From assembly GCF_029674545.1 (NCBI RefSeq), contig NZ_CP121354.1, positions 1,302,001 through 1,366,000 on the forward strand: 64,000 bases of DNA. Direction: 5' to 3'. The position numbers and the translations under genes are program-made. The notes beneath the pieces are model-generated. The model had not been told where the DNA came from. It did not search any database and saw only the letters and a program-made list of their open reading frames with translations. Each line of letters starts with the position of its first letter. Position 1 is the first letter of the stretch. This DNA is from Mesorhizobium sp. WSM4904. GTDB taxonomy: Bacteria > Pseudomonadota > Alphaproteobacteria > Rhizobiales > Rhizobiaceae. Positions 45,074 to 54,410 of this stretch are shown here, piece by piece.

Positions 45074-45538
45074 ATGGAATTGGATCGGATAGATCTGAAA
45101 ATCTTAAGCGCTGTTCAGCGCAACAATCGCCAAACAACGGAAGAATTGGGCCAACTGGCCGGTATATCGCCCACGGCCTGTCAGCGGCGATTGAAGCAGT
45201 TGCGACAAATTGGCGTAATTGAGGCTGATGTTGCAATCGTGTCGCCTGAGGCGGTGGGCAGGTCCCTGATGATGCTGGTCTTGGTCGACATTGAGCGCTA
45301 TCGTTCCGACGTCATCGATCGCTTCAAGCAGTCTCTACAGAAGGCGCCTGAAGTAATGAGCGCGTATGCGGTCACCGGTAACGCCGATTTCGTTCTCCTT
45401 CTCTCCGTGCGTGACTTGGCAGAGTACGACGCATTCTCGAGGCGTTTCTTCTTTGATAGCCCGGCTGTTAGAAATTACAGCACGATGATTGTGATGGATC
45501 GCACGAAGGTAACCTTGGCGGTGCCAATCGATGTATAG
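45074..45538 (+). CDS. Lrp/AsnC-family regulator
   Basis: The 154-residue protein has the Lrp helix-turn-helix (LDRIDLKILSAVQRNNRQTTEELGQLAGISPTACQRRLKQLRQIGVI) and an RAM/AsnC ligand domain (YAVTGNADFVLLLSVRDLAEYDAF). It probably senses an amino acid and controls the divergent aminotransferase/aldehyde dehydrogenase genes, as DoeX does in ectoine catabolism. ATG 45074 has GGAG seven bases upstream; ATG 45068 is too close to that site. Confidence 0.92.
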   Translation: MELDRIDLKILSAVQRNNRQTTEELGQLAGISPTACQRRLKQLRQIGVIEADVAIVSPEAVGRSLMMLVLVDIERYRSDVIDRFKQSLQKAPEVMSAYAVTGNADFVLLLSVRDLAEYDAFSRRFFFDSPAVRNYSTMIVMDRTKVTLAVPIDV

Positions 45539-46013
45539 AACGCGCAATCTTACGCGCATTCAACAACTGGTTGATCCGATTCACCGATGACTGGCGCAAG
45601 GGTCAGCCGCCTTGCCCGCCGGCCATGATTGGGACGGGAGTTTTCGTACCGCTAAAGCGGCGATGGAGCGCAAGGCGAAGCATCATTCTGCTCCTTACAA
45701 CGGCCTCGTCAGCGCGATGCTGCAAAAGCACTTCTGGACCTACCGGGCTGCATTCTGATGTATCTCGCGATAGGTTTGTCCCCTTCAGTCGCGATGCGCT
45801 TTGTCCACTTAAGTCACGACGCTCCGGCATCGCCTTCAGCCCTGATGGACTGCTGGCAAGGTCATGTTTAAACGTTCCGCCCCGTTGGGAGGCCGCCATA
45901 ATGCGAATCTCTTAAGAATGCGCTGATTTCCTGCGTCCTGCAAGATAATTGCGCGTTTTTGCTTGCTCGCCGTCTGCTAGATTTTTGCCCGACTCAGACA
46001 TTTGCGAGTTTGC
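45539..46013. other. intergenic, no gene recognised
   Basis: About 475 bases. No family resemblance in any frame; no clear promoter for the following GMC copy. Confidence 0.5.
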
Positions 46014-47698
46014 GTGGTTTTCGATTATATCGTCGTGGGTGGTGGCTCCTCTGGATGCGTGATGGCGAGCAGGCTCTCCGCCTATGGCGCTCGCGTGCTG
46101 CTCATTGAAGCTGGCCCTGATACGCCGCCGAATGCCATTCCTGACGACATCCAGGATGGCGACCCAACGCGTGCTTACCTTAATCCCGGTTATCGATGGC
46201 AGTCACTCCACGCGACAACGGTGCGAGGTGGCCGCAAGCCTGTCCATTACGAACAGGCGCGCGTCATGGGTGGCGGCTCCAGCATCAATGCCCAAGTCGC
46301 CAACCGCGGCGGGCCCGGAGATTACGATGAGTGGGCCTCAAGCGGTGCAACGGGCTGGGGTTGGGAAGACGTGCTGCCCTACTTCCGTCGTCTAGAATGC
46401 GATTTGGATTTCGGCGGGGAATTTCATGGCACGAACGGCCCCTTGCCAATCAAACGTGTGCGCCAATCAGACTGGTCGGGCTTCATCCGGGCAATCTCCG
46501 ATGCTTACGATGCTTTGGGGCTTCATTTCAGGCCAGACTTCAATGGTGCATTCGGTGATGGCTATTCAGTTGTCCCATTGACCAACCGCAATGGTCATCG
46601 GGTCTCCTCCGCGATGGCGTACTTACCCGAAACCGTCCGCTCTCGCCGCAATCTAACGATTTTATCCGAAACGACAGTTGCGCGGCTGACCTTTTTGGGA
46701 ACAACGGTAACGGGGGTCGAGACGGAGAACAAATCGGGCGTGCAATCGTATAGCGCTTCTTGCGTTATCCTGTGCGCAGGAGCACTCCATTCACCCGCCA
46801 TATTGATGCGCTCCGGGATCGGCCCCGCGAAGGAATTAGTACAATTCGGAATCCCTATCGTTGCAGATTTGAAAGGTGTGGGCCAGAATCTTCAGGAACA
46901 CCCCACGATTTGCGTTTCGGCCTATTTGAAGCCGGCCGATCGCTTGTCACCCGGCGTGAGCGAATATATTCAGATGCACGCCCGCTACTCGTCGGGTTAC
47001 GAAGGCTGCCCGTCGACCGATATGGCAATATCGACTGTTGCCAAATCATCCTGGCACCCGCTGGGGAGGCGCCTCGGCACTCTCGCCGTGTGGGTCAATC
47101 GCAGCTACTCGACGGGAACTGTGGCGCTCAAGGGTAGTTCGCATAAAATAGAGCCGGAGGTCGATTTCAACTGGTTGAGCGACAAGCGGGACGCCGAGCG
47201 CCTCAAGCAGGGCTTTCGCTTCATAGTCCGCCTGCTGCAGCAAGATTCGCTGTCCTCTGTGGCGCTGGACCCGTTTCCGTCAGCGTTGAATGCGCGAGCG
47301 AAGCTGGTGAGCAAGGTCACAAGCACAAACTATGCACTCACGTCATTTCTGGCGCTGCTCATGGACGCGTCGCCGCGGCTGCGCCGTGGGCTGATTAGGC
47401 GCGTCATAACGGATGGGGATAGCATTTCCGATCTCGTCAACGACGAGAAACATCTGGATCGGTATATTCGCCAGAACGTCATCCCAAGTTGGCATCCGAC
47501 GTCGACCTGCAGGATGGGGGCAGCCGCGGATCCTGGCGCTGTGACCGATCCGTCGGGACGCGTTCATGGTATTTTGGGTTTGAGGATCGCCGACGCTTCC
47601 GTCATGCCATTTTGCCCTCGGGCGAACACAAACATTCCGACGATTATGGTGGCTGAGAAATTGGCCGACACAACCTTGAGAGACGGCAGACGGAGCTA
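46010..47698 (+). repeat. 1.69-kb direct repeat, unit 2
   Basis: It appears identical to 29387-31075, 16,623 bases apart and in the same orientation. The right end is followed within a few bases by the decayed EhuB-like gene. Confidence 0.85.
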
Positions 47699-47699
47699 G
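46014..47699 (+). CDS. GMC-family FAD oxidoreductase, copy 2
   Basis: The protein is the same as copy 1 from VFDYIVVGGG onward. GTG 46014 (561 residues) or TTG 46002 could start it, but neither has a good ribosome site, unlike copy 1. This suggests copy 2 is the displaced duplicate and may be poorly expressed. It retains the full FAD and His-containing C-terminal motifs. Confidence 0.75.
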   Translation: MVFDYIVVGGGSSGCVMASRLSAYGARVLLIEAGPDTPPNAIPDDIQDGDPTRAYLNPGYRWQSLHATTVRGGRKPVHYEQARVMGGGSSINAQVANRGGPGDYDEWASSGATGWGWEDVLPYFRRLECDLDFGGEFHGTNGPLPIKRVRQSDWSGFIRAISDAYDALGLHFRPDFNGAFGDGYSVVPLTNRNGHRVSSAMAYLPETVRSRRNLTILSETTVARLTFLGTTVTGVETENKSGVQSYSASCVILCAGALHSPAILMRSGIGPAKELVQFGIPIVADLKGVGQNLQEHPTICVSAYLKPADRLSPGVSEYIQMHARYSSGYEGCPSTDMAISTVAKSSWHPLGRRLGTLAVWVNRSYSTGTVALKGSSHKIEPEVDFNWLSDKRDAERLKQGFRFIVRLLQQDSLSSVALDPFPSALNARAKLVSKVTSTNYALTSFLALLMDASPRLRRGLIRRVITDGDSISDLVNDEKHLDRYIRQNVIPSWHPTSTCRMGAAADPGAVTDPSGRVHGILGLRIADASVMPFCPRANTNIPTIMVAEKLADTTLRDGRRS

Positions 47700-48240
47700 G
47701 CCAGGCGGCATGTACATTCTGCCGGAGCGCTGCCGCAATGTGGTGTTCACCGAGCCGCTTGCTAAGTTCACCGAAGCCCTGCTCATGCCGAATGGCAATC
47801 CCAAAAGACCAGCACTCCTTTGACGATATTCGTGATAAGGGCCTAACGCTGGTCACCACCGCCGGTTCCGACACGGTCACGACCGCCAAAGACGCGGGCA
47901 TTCCGGAGGATCGTGTCATGCAGGTCGCCGGCCAGGCCGAATTCTTGCAGGCAGTGAAGGTCGGCCGCGCGGCGGCGGGGTCGCTAAACTACTTCACGGT
48001 AAGGAGCTCGCTGACAAGGTCGACAGCGTTGAAATGGCAGATCCGTTCACCCCGCCGGCTGGGAAGGCCGGCTACCCAAGTCTCGCCTTCCTGCCCAATC
48101 AGCAGGCGGTCGATGCCTTCAACGAGGTATTGAATACTTATATCGGCTCCGACCAAATGATGCAGTCGGTCAAAATACGGCTACACCAAAATCAATCTGC
48201 CGGACGGCACCAAGACCGGCGACCTGTGCAAGGGTTGAAA
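47699..48240 (+). pseudogene. EhuB-like solute-binding protein relic 2
   Basis: Starting right at the end of the GMC repeat, GMYILPERCRNVVFTEPL, DDIRDKGLTLVT, RVMQVAGQAEFLQAVKVGRAAAGSLNYFT, PSLAFLPNQQAVDAFNEVLNTYIGSDQMM and the C-terminal TGDLCKG follow the intact protein at 49816, spread over several frames. The first half is missing. It is a second decayed paralogue of the importer's binding protein. Confidence 0.85.
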
Positions 48241-48469
48241 TCTTGCGGGGAATGCCACCCATGCACCTAAAAGGCTCCCGGCCGCAGTGGCTGGGCGACG
48301 ACAGAGCAAAGTGACAAGACGCGAGGCTCCGGGGTGCCGATTTCCGGTATTCAGACGAGATAGTTCGGCAACGTGGCATGTGAGGCTGCTACGCTCAGGA
48401 GTGAGCAATGGCAGTCCATCTCGCATGTCGCAATGCCGACCTGATGCCCCTCCTTTTGCCGAGGAACCG

Positions 48470-49591
48470 ATGATCACCAAGCATCGCGTATCGGTTGATG
48501 GTGTCGAGACATCGTACTGCGAGAACGGAGCTGGTAGGCCGATTGTTTTCCTGCAGGGGGCGGGCTTCCGTGCAGAGGCTAAGAGTTCCTTTGTTCGGCA
48601 GCTGAACGGGCTATCCGATCAATTTACGGTAGTAGCGATTGATCAACTCCATTTTGGGGGAACGGATTATCCTGCTGACTGCAAATACATTAACCGGCTC
48701 GGTCGTGTGAATCATGTAATTAGCTTCCTCCAACAACTGGGTTTGAAGCAGATCACGCTAGTCGGCCATTCAGAAGGATCATTCGTCGACGCGCGGGTCG
48801 CGATCGTGCGTCCCGATCTTGTTTCTAAGCTTGTCCTGCTGACCGCTAACTCCGTGTCGCCGGCGTTCGGAGATGACCGTGACGAAGCTTGGCTGGAGGC
48901 CTGCCGGCAGGCTTACGGCTGTTCCGGCCCGATGCCGAGCGAAGAGGAATACATCACCGCACGGCGGAAAAGCTGCCGCGCCCACGGGCAGGATGTGGAA
49001 TGCGCCGAGCGAGAAGCCTATCGGCGGGCCGCGGCTCGGGGACAATGGGAGATCTGGCAGAGATTGCCGGAAGACGAGACAAACCTGCATCGTTATCCAC
49101 TGCTGCAGCAGAAGTATATCTTCCCCTACCTTGATCAGCTTCAGGCCCAGACGTTGATCATCTGGTCCAAGAACGACCCTACCGCGACGCCGGAGCAAGG
49201 GATCAACCTGGCGAAGCTGATCAGGAATTCAGATTTCCATCTGCTCAATAATGCCGGCGATTCCGTCCAGGTTGATCCGGAGCGAAGCCGTGAACAGACT
49301 CATCCGTCAATGGCACGAATGATCAACTGTGACGGGAACAATGCTCGGGCCAGCGTCTCCGAGGCGAATCTCTCAGCGGCGTGTCGCATACGACGAACTT
49401 GTGCCCTGCCATGGCAACAAGGGCATAGCCCAGGCGGTGGCGCCCATCCAACCGGGCAGGGCAGGAGTCATGCAAGACGTGGTGTGCCTCAGTTGGCCAT
49501 ACCACAGCTCGCGATTGTTCACTTCCAACGAACCACGGGGATGACGGAAATGTGCGTATGCACCCAAAAATCACCGAATTTCTGCGAATAA
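48470..49591 (+). CDS. Alpha/beta hydrolase
   Basis: The first 270 or so residues form an alpha/beta hydrolase: VVAIDQLHFGGTDYP, nucleophile elbow VGHSEGSFVDARVAI (Ser), and a late LIIWSKNDPTATPEQG with the usual acid. The expected catalytic His is not seen: NNAGDSVQVDPE stands where AGH is common. The last 100 residues look unrelated (basic, Gly/His-rich), suggesting the gene was fused to foreign sequence near 49290. GAGGAA lies six bases before ATG 48470. Activity is doubtful. Confidence 0.65.
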   Translation: MITKHRVSVDGVETSYCENGAGRPIVFLQGAGFRAEAKSSFVRQLNGLSDQFTVVAIDQLHFGGTDYPADCKYINRLGRVNHVISFLQQLGLKQITLVGHSEGSFVDARVAIVRPDLVSKLVLLTANSVSPAFGDDRDEAWLEACRQAYGCSGPMPSEEEYITARRKSCRAHGQDVECAEREAYRRAAARGQWEIWQRLPEDETNLHRYPLLQQKYIFPYLDQLQAQTLIIWSKNDPTATPEQGINLAKLIRNSDFHLLNNAGDSVQVDPERSREQTHPSMARMINCDGNNARASVSEANLSAACRIRRTCALPWQQGHSPGGGAHPTGQGRSHARRGVPQLAIPQLAIVHFQRTTGMTEMCVCTQKSPNFCE

Positions 49592-49815
49592 CTTGCATTT
49601 CTCGCACAAAGCACCACAGCTGCGCTGCTACGCTCACGAAGCATGCACAAGTGGCGTAGCAAAGGATCGACTGGAGGAATCTATACCTAAGTGGGGACCC
49701 TGCAGCTCACACGATGATGGGAACCGCCGGACTACAAGCTCAACAAATGATGCAATGGTCTTTTCCCGAGGCATATCGGGAGACCATCGGCGATGCGAAA
49801 ACGGAGGACTAACCA

Positions 49816-50688
49816 GTGGTCAAGTGGAAACTCGACGAATGCTTTAAGGCTGCAATCTTGAAGAGGATTGCCGCGCTCGGCCTGGCGGCGATGACAATCT
49901 CGTCCTTTGCCGGTTCGGCCTCGGCGGAGTCGCTGCTCGATAAGATTAAGAACGGAGAAACGATCCGTCTTGGCTTCACCAATGAGCCTCCCAGTGCCTA
50001 TCCTGGTGCGAACAACGAGCCGCTTGGCCTGGTCAATGTGATGACACTGGACGTTCTGAGAAAGATGGGAACGACCAAAATCGAGCCGGTCGTAACCGAT
50101 TGGGGTTCCCTTGTCCCGGGCCTCCAGGCTGGTCGCTTTGACATCATCACGGGCGGCATGTGGATTAAGCCGGAGCGGTGCCGCAACGTCCTGTTCAGCG
50201 AACCGATCGCATCGAGCAATGATTCGATGATCGTGCCGAAGGGCAATCCGGAAGCGCTGCATTCCCTCCATGACGCTCAGAAGAAGGGGCTTACCCTGGC
50301 CATCATGACGGGTACCACCGCAGTCGAGCAGGCGAAGAAATTAGGTTTCCCTGACGACAAGGTTATGCAGGTCGCCGGACCGCCCGAGGTCGTACAGGCT
50401 GTAAAGGCCGGCCGCGCCGCTGCCGGCTCGCTCTATAGTCTGAACGCGACGACTCTTGCCGAGCAGGATCCCAGCATTGAGGTGGCTGACCCGTATACCC
50501 CGCCGGGACCGAATGAACATCCCGCCATAGCCTTCCCGCTCAGCGAACAGGCTGCGGTAGACGCGTTCAATGCTGTGTTGAAAGACTATATTGGCTCTGA
50601 CGAAATGATGGCCGCGGTCGGCAAATATGGTTACACCAAACGCGATCTCCCGGATGGCAGCAAGACCGCTGATCTTTGCAAGGGCTGA
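49816..50688 (+). CDS. EhuB-like periplasmic binding protein
   Basis: The 290-residue protein has a signal peptide (LKRIAALGLAAMTISSFAGSASA, cleavage near residue 33) and a family 3 amino-acid binding domain. GLQAGRFDIITGGMWIKPERCRNVLFSEPIA resembles ectoine/hydroxyectoine-binding EhuB proteins. The start is GTG 49816 with GGAGG eight bases upstream. It heads a four-gene ABC importer. The ligand may be ectoine, a diamino acid or a related polar compound; two broken paralogues lie upstream. Confidence 0.85.
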   Translation: MVKWKLDECFKAAILKRIAALGLAAMTISSFAGSASAESLLDKIKNGETIRLGFTNEPPSAYPGANNEPLGLVNVMTLDVLRKMGTTKIEPVVTDWGSLVPGLQAGRFDIITGGMWIKPERCRNVLFSEPIASSNDSMIVPKGNPEALHSLHDAQKKGLTLAIMTGTTAVEQAKKLGFPDDKVMQVAGPPEVVQAVKAGRAAAGSLYSLNATTLAEQDPSIEVADPYTPPGPNEHPAIAFPLSEQAAVDAFNAVLKDYIGSDEMMAAVGKYGYTKRDLPDGSKTADLCKG

Positions 50689-50747
50689 AGCTATGCGTCT
50701 GACCGCTCCCCGGCCCTTGGCCGGTAGGCGGTCAGTGGGGAGGGCAT

Positions 50748-51419
50748 ATGAGTAAGGTCGATCTCAGCTTTATCTTTGCCGTGCTCACCAAGGGCGTCAT
50801 GACTACGGTCATCGTCACTCTTGGCGCCTGCGTCGTAGCGATCGTCCTTGGGCTTTTCGTGGGCCTGACCCGAGTCTCTCCCCGTCGGCAGTTGCGCTGG
50901 TTCAGTATCGCCTACATCGAATTCTTCCGCGGGACGTCCATGCTGGTTCAGCTCTACTGGTGGTTCTTTGTATTGCCGATTTTCGGTATTTTCCTGTCGC
51001 CGTGGACTGTCGGAATTTTGGGGATCGGAATGAATGCCTCTGGCTACGCAGCCGAGTATGTCCGCGCCGCCATTCAGGCCGTTGATAGGGGCCAGTATGA
51101 GGCATCTACAGCGCTCAATTTTTCGCGGCTCACCATGATGCGGCGTATTATCCTCCCACAGGCAATGCGCGCCATGCTGCCGACCTGGGGTAACATGCTC
51201 ATCGATGTGCTTAAGGGTAGCTCGCTCGTCTTCTTCATCACCATTCCCGAATTTACTAGCGCCGCCAAGCAGGCGGCCGACGCAACTGGCGATTATATGC
51301 TGTTCTTTGCGGTTGCACTATTCGGTTATTACATCATCGCGCGCGCCCTCATCACTCCTTTCGTGCGCTGGCTGGAACGCCGCGTCTCGCGCGGTTTCGT
51401 TCGGGAGCAGGTGGCTTGA
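50748..51419 (+). CDS. EhuC-like ABC permease
   Basis: The 223-residue inner-membrane permease of the polar amino-acid (HisMQ) type has several hydrophobic helices, the EFFRGTSMLVQLYWWFFVLP segment and the EAA-type loop EASTALNFSRLTMMRRIILPQAMRAMLPTWGN that contacts the ATPase. GGGAGGG precedes ATG 50748. Its stop overlaps the next start. Confidence 0.88.
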   Translation: MSKVDLSFIFAVLTKGVMTTVIVTLGACVVAIVLGLFVGLTRVSPRRQLRWFSIAYIEFFRGTSMLVQLYWWFFVLPIFGIFLSPWTVGILGIGMNASGYAAEYVRAAIQAVDRGQYEASTALNFSRLTMMRRIILPQAMRAMLPTWGNMLIDVLKGSSLVFFITIPEFTSAAKQAADATGDYMLFFAVALFGYYIIARALITPFVRWLERRVSRGFVREQVA

Positions 51420-52084
51420 AGATCTGGGATTGGTCTTACGTATGGGAGGCTTTCCCATATCTCTATCAGGGAGCGATCGTCACCATTGAGGCTACGCTGC
51501 TCGGGTTTGCGATCGCGCTGATATTGGGTCTTGTCTTCGCGATGATTCGCCAGTCGCCAAACCGCTACGTCTCGACCACCATGGCGGAGATCGTGGAGTT
51601 TATCCGTTCAACGCCCTTGCTGCTGCAGTTGTTCTTTGTCTATTTCGTTGGTCCGCAGATCGGAATCTTCATTCCTGCCTGGACGGCGGGAGTTGGCGTG
51701 CTGGGGATCCACTATGCAGCCTATTGTTCCGAAGTCTTCCGCGGCGGCATCGAGAATGTGGATGGCGGCCAGTGGGAGGCCTGTACGGCACTAAACCTTT
51801 CGCGAACGCGGACCTGGCGAACAATCATTCTGCCGCAGGCGATCCCGCCCATGGTGCCAGCTCTGGGCAATTACTTCATCGGCATGTTCAAGGACACGCC
51901 GGTCCTGGCGGCAATCTCGATCTTCGAGATGCTGCAGCAGGCGAAAAATTTCGGGGGCAATAACTATCGATACATAGAAGCGATCACTATGTGCGGCTTC
52001 TTCTACTACGTGTTCAGCTTGGTTGCTTCCGCTATCGTGCAGTCGGTCCGCGTCTGGCTCAACCGCCGCTACCATCTGCAATAG
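51416..52084 (+). CDS. EhuD-like ABC permease
   Basis: The 222-residue second permease has FIRSTPLLLQLFFVYFVGPQIG and the EAA loop EACTALNLSRTRTWRTIILPQAIPPMVPALGNY. The start is TTG 51416, overlapping the preceding TGA (TTGA), which indicates translational coupling. Confidence 0.87.
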   Translation: MKIWDWSYVWEAFPYLYQGAIVTIEATLLGFAIALILGLVFAMIRQSPNRYVSTTMAEIVEFIRSTPLLLQLFFVYFVGPQIGIFIPAWTAGVGVLGIHYAAYCSEVFRGGIENVDGGQWEACTALNLSRTRTWRTIILPQAIPPMVPALGNYFIGMFKDTPVLAAISIFEMLQQAKNFGGNNYRYIEAITMCGFFYYVFSLVASAIVQSVRVWLNRRYHLQ

Positions 52085-52098
52085 GGAGGCCTTATACT

Positions 52099-52980
52099 AT
52101 GAGCGAATTTGTGCTTCGCTTCGAGGACGATCTCACGAAGCGCCCTAGGGCATCAGCCAGGCGGGACGAGCTTGACCTCGATATCAGGCGCAGCGAAAAA
52201 GTCATGAACGAACCCATAGTTCGCTTCGAGAACGTCACAAAGCGCTACGGCGCGTTGACGGTGCTGGACGAACTCAATCTCGAGATCGCACGCAACGAGA
52301 AGGTGTCCATCATTGGTCCGTCCGGCTCGGGCAAGACCACCGTTCTGCGCATGCTGATGACGCTTGAGCACATCAACGGGGGGGTGATATGGGTCGACGG
52401 TGAACCGTTGACGCATACGCAGAAGAACGGCCAAATAGTGCCGGCGAGCGAGCGTCATCTCCGTCGCGTGCGTGCCAAGATCGGTATGGTGTTCCAGCAC
52501 TTTAACCTGTTCCCGCATATGACTGCTCTGCAGAACTGCATGGAGGCGCCGATCTCCGTCCTTGGGCTCTCGAAGAAGGAGGCGGAGGCCCGAGCGGCAG
52601 AGCTGCTCGACTTGGTGGGCCTCGGCGACAAGAAGAACCATTTCCCGATCCAGCTTTCCGGGGGCCAGAAGCAACGCGTGGCGATCGCTCGGGCGTTGGC
52701 CATGCGGCCCAAGGTGATGCTGTTTGACGAGGTGACATCAGCGCTTGACCCGGAACTGGTTGGAGAGGTGCTCAACGTCATCCGCAAGCTCAGCGCCGAA
52801 CATGACCTCACAATGCTGATGGTCACGCACCAGATGGGCTTTGCCAAGGAGTTCTCCGATCGCGTGTGCTTCTTTTCTGGCGGTAAGATTGTCGAGCAAG
52901 GCCCGCCCAGCCAGCTTTTAGGCAATCCGCAAAACGAGCGAACGCAGCAGTTTCTCAATGCGGTGCTGGAGACGAGGTGA
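52099..52980 (+). CDS. EhuA-like ABC ATPase with N-terminal repeat
   Basis: The 293-residue ATPase has Walker A GPSGSGKTTVLRML, signature LSGGQKQRVAIARALAM, Walker B VMLFDEVTSALD and switch His MVTHQMGF. The normal protein would start at ATG 52204 (MNEPIVRFENVTKRYG). GGGAGG near 52085 points to ATG 52099, which adds 35 residues (VLRFEDDLTKRP, DELDLDIRRSEKV) that look like a degraded copy of the true N-terminus (IVRFENVTKRYG, DELNLEIARNEKV). It powers the 49816-52084 importer. Confidence 0.87.
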   Translation: MSEFVLRFEDDLTKRPRASARRDELDLDIRRSEKVMNEPIVRFENVTKRYGALTVLDELNLEIARNEKVSIIGPSGSGKTTVLRMLMTLEHINGGVIWVDGEPLTHTQKNGQIVPASERHLRRVRAKIGMVFQHFNLFPHMTALQNCMEAPISVLGLSKKEAEARAAELLDLVGLGDKKNHFPIQLSGGQKQRVAIARALAMRPKVMLFDEVTSALDPELVGEVLNVIRKLSAEHDLTMLMVTHQMGFAKEFSDRVCFFSGGKIVEQGPPSQLLGNPQNERTQQFLNAVLETR

Positions 52981-53542
52981 GTTGCGGGTTGTGCCGCTAG
53001 TTGAGTTATCCCGTGGGTGGCTTCCGGGCAGGAACTGGTCCGTTCGGAGCAGGCTGCCCTGCGACGAACCTACGCGCGGTTTTTCAGGGCCGGGTTGATG
53101 TCGAGGTTACTGCCCCAGTTCATTCAGGACTGCATAACTAGGATCGTCCGGTCCAAGCCCCAGATTGGTCGAGTTAGGTAAATAGCGCTGCCCGTTCGGC
53201 AGTTGCGAGCTTGAAGATCTGATGTGCGTTCAATCTGCCATTCAGGGCATCTGGGCTCTGGAAAGTGCCCTAACACGATTGTCTGACGGCGGACGCAAAC
53301 CCGGTATCCTACAGGCCCGGGGAGGGTCGCACAAGCGTTCTGCGGTTTCCCAGTTTTTACGGCTTTCATGCGAATGCACCAAAACAATGCCGACTTACTG
53401 CGCCTGGAAAGGCATGTTTCTCTGAAACAGCCGTTTCGACGCTGTTAAATTCGTGCATTCAGAGAGAACCTGTATCGCGCAGGTGATGGGCATTTGCTGC
53501 CGAAATCACCATCTTAGCTGCTTCCAGAAGAAGGATGCTTCC
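52981..53542. other. intergenic, no gene recognised
   Basis: About 560 bases between the ATPase and racemase-family genes. No recognisable gene or clear promoter. Confidence 0.5.
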
Positions 53543-54211
53543 GTGACAACTCAACAAAGGGCCCTCGGAATTATTGGGCTGGAGATCGGACTTCCGCCTC
53601 GTGAATTTCCGCCACCGCAACCGGAGTCGGTCTTCAACCCGGCAACTTTCGACTTCCCAATTATAATAGAGACCGCGGCCGGGGCTTTGGAGGAGAGGGT
53701 CATTCCCGGTGATGCTTCTCTCGAGCCGGCCTACATTGCAGCTGCCAGGCGGTTGGTCGAGCGCGGAGCAGTCGCGATAACCGGGGACTGCGGGTTCAGT
53801 ATCCGGTACCAGGCTGCAGTGGCCGCGTCTGTCGAAGTCCCGGTGGCCATGTCGAGCCTGCTACTGGCGCCCACGCTACTCCGGCAGCTTCCAGCTGACG
53901 CAAAGCTCGCCGTTGTGGCCGCAGACTCAAGACACTGCGGCAAAGAGCTGCTGGGCATAGATTCATCCGCAGAGGCAAGAGTAGTCATCGGCGGCATTGA
54001 AGGTGACGCGTGGCCGGCTGGTGTTGTTGAAATGGAGTCGGAGGTTGCAGCCTGTGTCGCGCGACTTGGCGCCGCACATCCGGGGATTGCCGCCCTCCTA
54101 TTTGAATGTACATTGTTCCCGATGGTGACGTCAGCAATCCGTCGTAGGACAGGACTGCCCATCTATGACGCCGCGACCCTTTATCGGATGACATTCGCGT
54201 CCGTGGCTTGA
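53543..54211 (+). CDS. Aspartate/glutamate racemase-family protein
   Basis: The 222-residue protein has the two-cysteine pattern of the Asp/Glu racemase, hydantoin racemase and maleate isomerase superfamily: ITGDCGFSIRY (about residue 76) and LLFECTLFPMVTSAIRR (about 190). Such enzymes move a proton or isomerise carboxylates without cofactor. EutA of ectoine-use operons is in this superfamily, but I cannot assign that function. GTG 53543 has GAAGGA seven bases upstream; an in-frame ATG at 53483 lacks one. Confidence 0.75.
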   Translation: MTTQQRALGIIGLEIGLPPREFPPPQPESVFNPATFDFPIIIETAAGALEERVIPGDASLEPAYIAAARRLVERGAVAITGDCGFSIRYQAAVAASVEVPVAMSSLLLAPTLLRQLPADAKLAVVAADSRHCGKELLGIDSSAEARVVIGGIEGDAWPAGVVEMESEVAACVARLGAAHPGIAALLFECTLFPMVTSAIRRRTGLPIYDAATLYRMTFASVA

Positions 54212-54410
54212 CCGCTTGGAGGCCACTATCCCAAAATATGAGCTCATGTCTGGTATGAGTTGCGGCTCGTTATTGTAACACACGTCCGCATCTTGTCGAA
54301 TACTCTGTCGAGACTGGATCCTCGATTTCCGAGGTCAGGACGCGGTGCCTGAGATGCAGGTTGGATTTTTGGAACTCGTGCTGGTCGACCGTGATCCAGA
54401 CGCTAAGCGG

